Position numbers and translations under genes: made by a program
Shown here: piece after piece, positions 62,913-64,000 of the stretch
Layout: each line of letters begins with the position of its first letter
How positions within the stretch are numbered: position 1 is the first letter of the stretch
Source: AAA044-D11 sp009705075
GTDB lineage: Bacteria > Actinomycetota > Actinomycetes > Nanopelagicales > Nanopelagicaceae
DNA: 64,000 nt
NCBI GenBank assembly: GCA_965268675.1
Contig: OZ254179.1
Span: 868,001-932,000, forward strand
Direction: 5' to 3'
Notes under the pieces: generated by a model
Database searches by the model: none
Told to the model about the DNA's origin: nothing
The model's input: only the letters and a program-made list of their open reading frames with translations

Positions 62913-63910
62913 TACAACTCGGCAGCCATACTTACTGTCATTAGCCTTGTCATAGCATCACTAGGTGTAATTCGATCTCGAACAACTTCAGAGACCACTT
63001 CAATAATAGGAACTTCGACTCCGACTCGATGCGCAAGTTCGAGAATTGCGGCTGCCGAAGCTACGCCTTCCACGGTCTTTGCGACTTCAACTCTAGCCTG
63101 AGCCATATTTCCACTCCGCCCAAGAGCTTCACCGAAAGTTCGGTTACGCGATAAACCTGATCCGCAAGATGCAACCAAGTCGCCCATTCCAGCTAGACCT
63201 AAGAAAGTAAGTGGATTTGCACCGTAACCATTTCCAAACCTTGCAACTTCACTAAGGCCACGAGTAATAATCATTGATTGAGTATTTTCGCCAAGTCCCA
63301 AACCAATCGCCATGCCCACTGCAAGTGCAATTACGCTCTTCGCCGCTCCTGCAAGTTCGCAACCTACTAAATCTTCAGATGGATAAACTCGGAAATATGG
63401 TGTTGTGAATGCTTCAATCATCATCTCTGATATCTCAGTATTAGACGATGCTGCAACTGCGCCAGCAGGTTGTCGCAATGAGAGTTCGCCAGCCAAGTTT
63501 GGCCCAGTTATTAAACCAATGCGTGCTGGTGGAATTCCTAAAATTTCAGTTACAACTTCAGTCATGCGAAGTTGCGAATCTGCTTCGATGCCCTTTAGCG
63601 TACTAATTACTGGTTTATCTTTTGGAAATGTCTCTACCCAATCAGCCATATTCTCGCGGAGTGATTGCGCCGGAATTGCCAGAACAATTGCGTCACCAAA
63701 TTTAAATGCTTCCTGAATATCTGTAGTGGCTTGCAACGCTTGTGGGAGCAAAATTCCTGGTAAGTACTTTGAGTTAGCGTTCTTTTGATTTATCTCGCTG
63801 ACTACATCGTTATTTCGGCCCCAGATTAAAACCTCTTGCCCAGCATCACAAAGAACTTGTGCCATGGTTGTTCCCCAGGCGCCAGATCCAAGAACTGTAA
63901 ACTTAGACAT
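62912..63910 (-). CDS. gpsA: Glycerol-3-phosphate dehydrogenase [NAD(P)+]
   Basis: A 332-residue enzyme that reduces dihydroxyacetone phosphate to glycerol 3-phosphate for phospholipid synthesis. FTVLGSGAWGTTMAQVL is the cofactor loop. STLKGIEADSQLRMTEV, ITGPNLAGEL and CELAGAAKSVIALAVGMAIG carry the catalytic Lys region. GLAGMGDLVASCGSGLSRNR is also typical. AAGAAGGA precedes the ATG, and an upstream gene ends four bases before it. Confidence 0.96.
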   Translation of the reverse strand: MSKFTVLGSGAWGTTMAQVLCDAGQEVLIWGRNNDVVSEINQKNANSKYLPGILLPQALQATTDIQEAFKFGDAIVLAIPAQSLRENMADWVETFPKDKPVISTLKGIEADSQLRMTEVVTEILGIPPARIGLITGPNLAGELSLRQPAGAVAASSNTEISEMMIEAFTTPYFRVYPSEDLVGCELAGAAKSVIALAVGMAIGLGLGENTQSMIITRGLSEVARFGNGYGANPLTFLGLAGMGDLVASCGSGLSRNRTFGEALGRSGNMAQARVEVAKTVEGVASAAAILELAHRVGVEVPIIEVVSEVVRDRITPSDAMTRLMTVSMAAEL

Positions 63911-63914
63911 TTAA

Positions 63915-64000
63915 TTAATCCTTCTTCTTTTTAAAATTACCAGTACGTGGCAGGTTTGATTTGTGTGGATCAAAGATTTCATGAGGCGCTAATTCTCCCC
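63915..64000 (-). CDS. C-terminal fragment, probably an acyltransferase (PlsC-like)
   Basis: The last 27 codons of a gene cut by the window edge, ending in a Lys-rich tail (GNFKKKKD). No catalytic motif is in view. In many Actinobacteria the gene directly upstream of gpsA is a PlsC-type 1-acylglycerol-3-phosphate acyltransferase, and GELAPHEIFDPHKSN would suit its tail; this is inference from context. It stops four bases before gpsA. Confidence 0.4.
   Translation of the reverse strand, partial: GELAPHEIFDPHKSNLPRTGNFKKKKD

Overview
This window looks like a chromosomal segment of a small, streamlined, AT-leaning actinobacterium, most likely a planktonic freshwater lineage such as the Nanopelagicales (acI). 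That placement is inference. It rests on families largely confined to Actinobacteria (DUF3000, DUF3093, DUF3159, DUF4193, a SepIVA-like coiled coil, an amtB-glnK-glnD operon, an Lrp/RAM-only protein beside thiL). It also rests on very tight packing: stop/start overlaps, convergent genes whose ends overlap by up to 58 bp, and only one gap above 300 bp. I saw no tRNA, rRNA, insertion sequence, prophage or CRISPR array.

Region 1 (1-8.7 kb) is accessory metabolism. After the tail of an ABC-F ATPase come a class III aminotransferase, a class I glutamine amidotransferase, an APC-family permease, a glutamine-synthetase-like ligase, an aldehyde dehydrogenase, an SDR and a class II amidotransferase. 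Together these are the parts of a gamma-glutamylation route for an imported amine, analogous to Puu/GlnA3-type pathways: import, glutamylation, amine removal, aldehyde oxidation, release of glutamate. Region 2 (8.7-14.5 kb) is mixed. It has a DHA2 drug exporter, an SDR/enoyl-CoA hydratase pair, a lone LuxR-type HTH protein, an unrecognised two-helix membrane protein with its own terminator, a LysE-type exporter and a Cas4/RecB-like PD-(D/E)XK protein with four paired cysteines.

Region 3 (14.5-31 kb) carries lipid and envelope genes: PlsC, an esterase, ROK glucokinase, an SRPBCC protein, acyl-CoA ligase, a LuxR protein, a GT4 mannosyltransferase-like enzyme and an NlpC/P60 hydrolase. It also has a reductase, DUF3000, RNase D, an FTR1 iron permease and the fadA-fadB beta-oxidation pair. 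Region 4 (30-41 kb) is conserved housekeeping: dxs, aconitase, a TrmA-type rRNA methyltransferase, a TrkA pair, dut, a thioesterase, several actinobacterial DUF genes and an acyl-ACP desaturase.

Region 5 (41-64 kb) is almost entirely on the minus strand and holds translation, secretion, nitrogen-sensing, chromosome and cell-wall genes: trmD-rimM-khpA-rpsP, ffh, glnD-glnK-amtB, ftsY, smc, mutM, rnc, rpmF, DUF177, SepIVA-like, coaD, rsmD and recG. Beyond recG lie rpmB (plus strand), a predicted true ACC deaminase, thiL, an Lrp-like RAM protein (plus strand), ddl, gpsA and the end of a probable acyltransferase. A candidate GlnR-type site lies upstream of amtB. The most unusual items are the gamma-glutamyl-type cluster, the Cas4-like nuclease away from any CRISPR, the ACC deaminase, the direct repeat before the unknown membrane protein and the duplicated tail of ribosomal protein S16.
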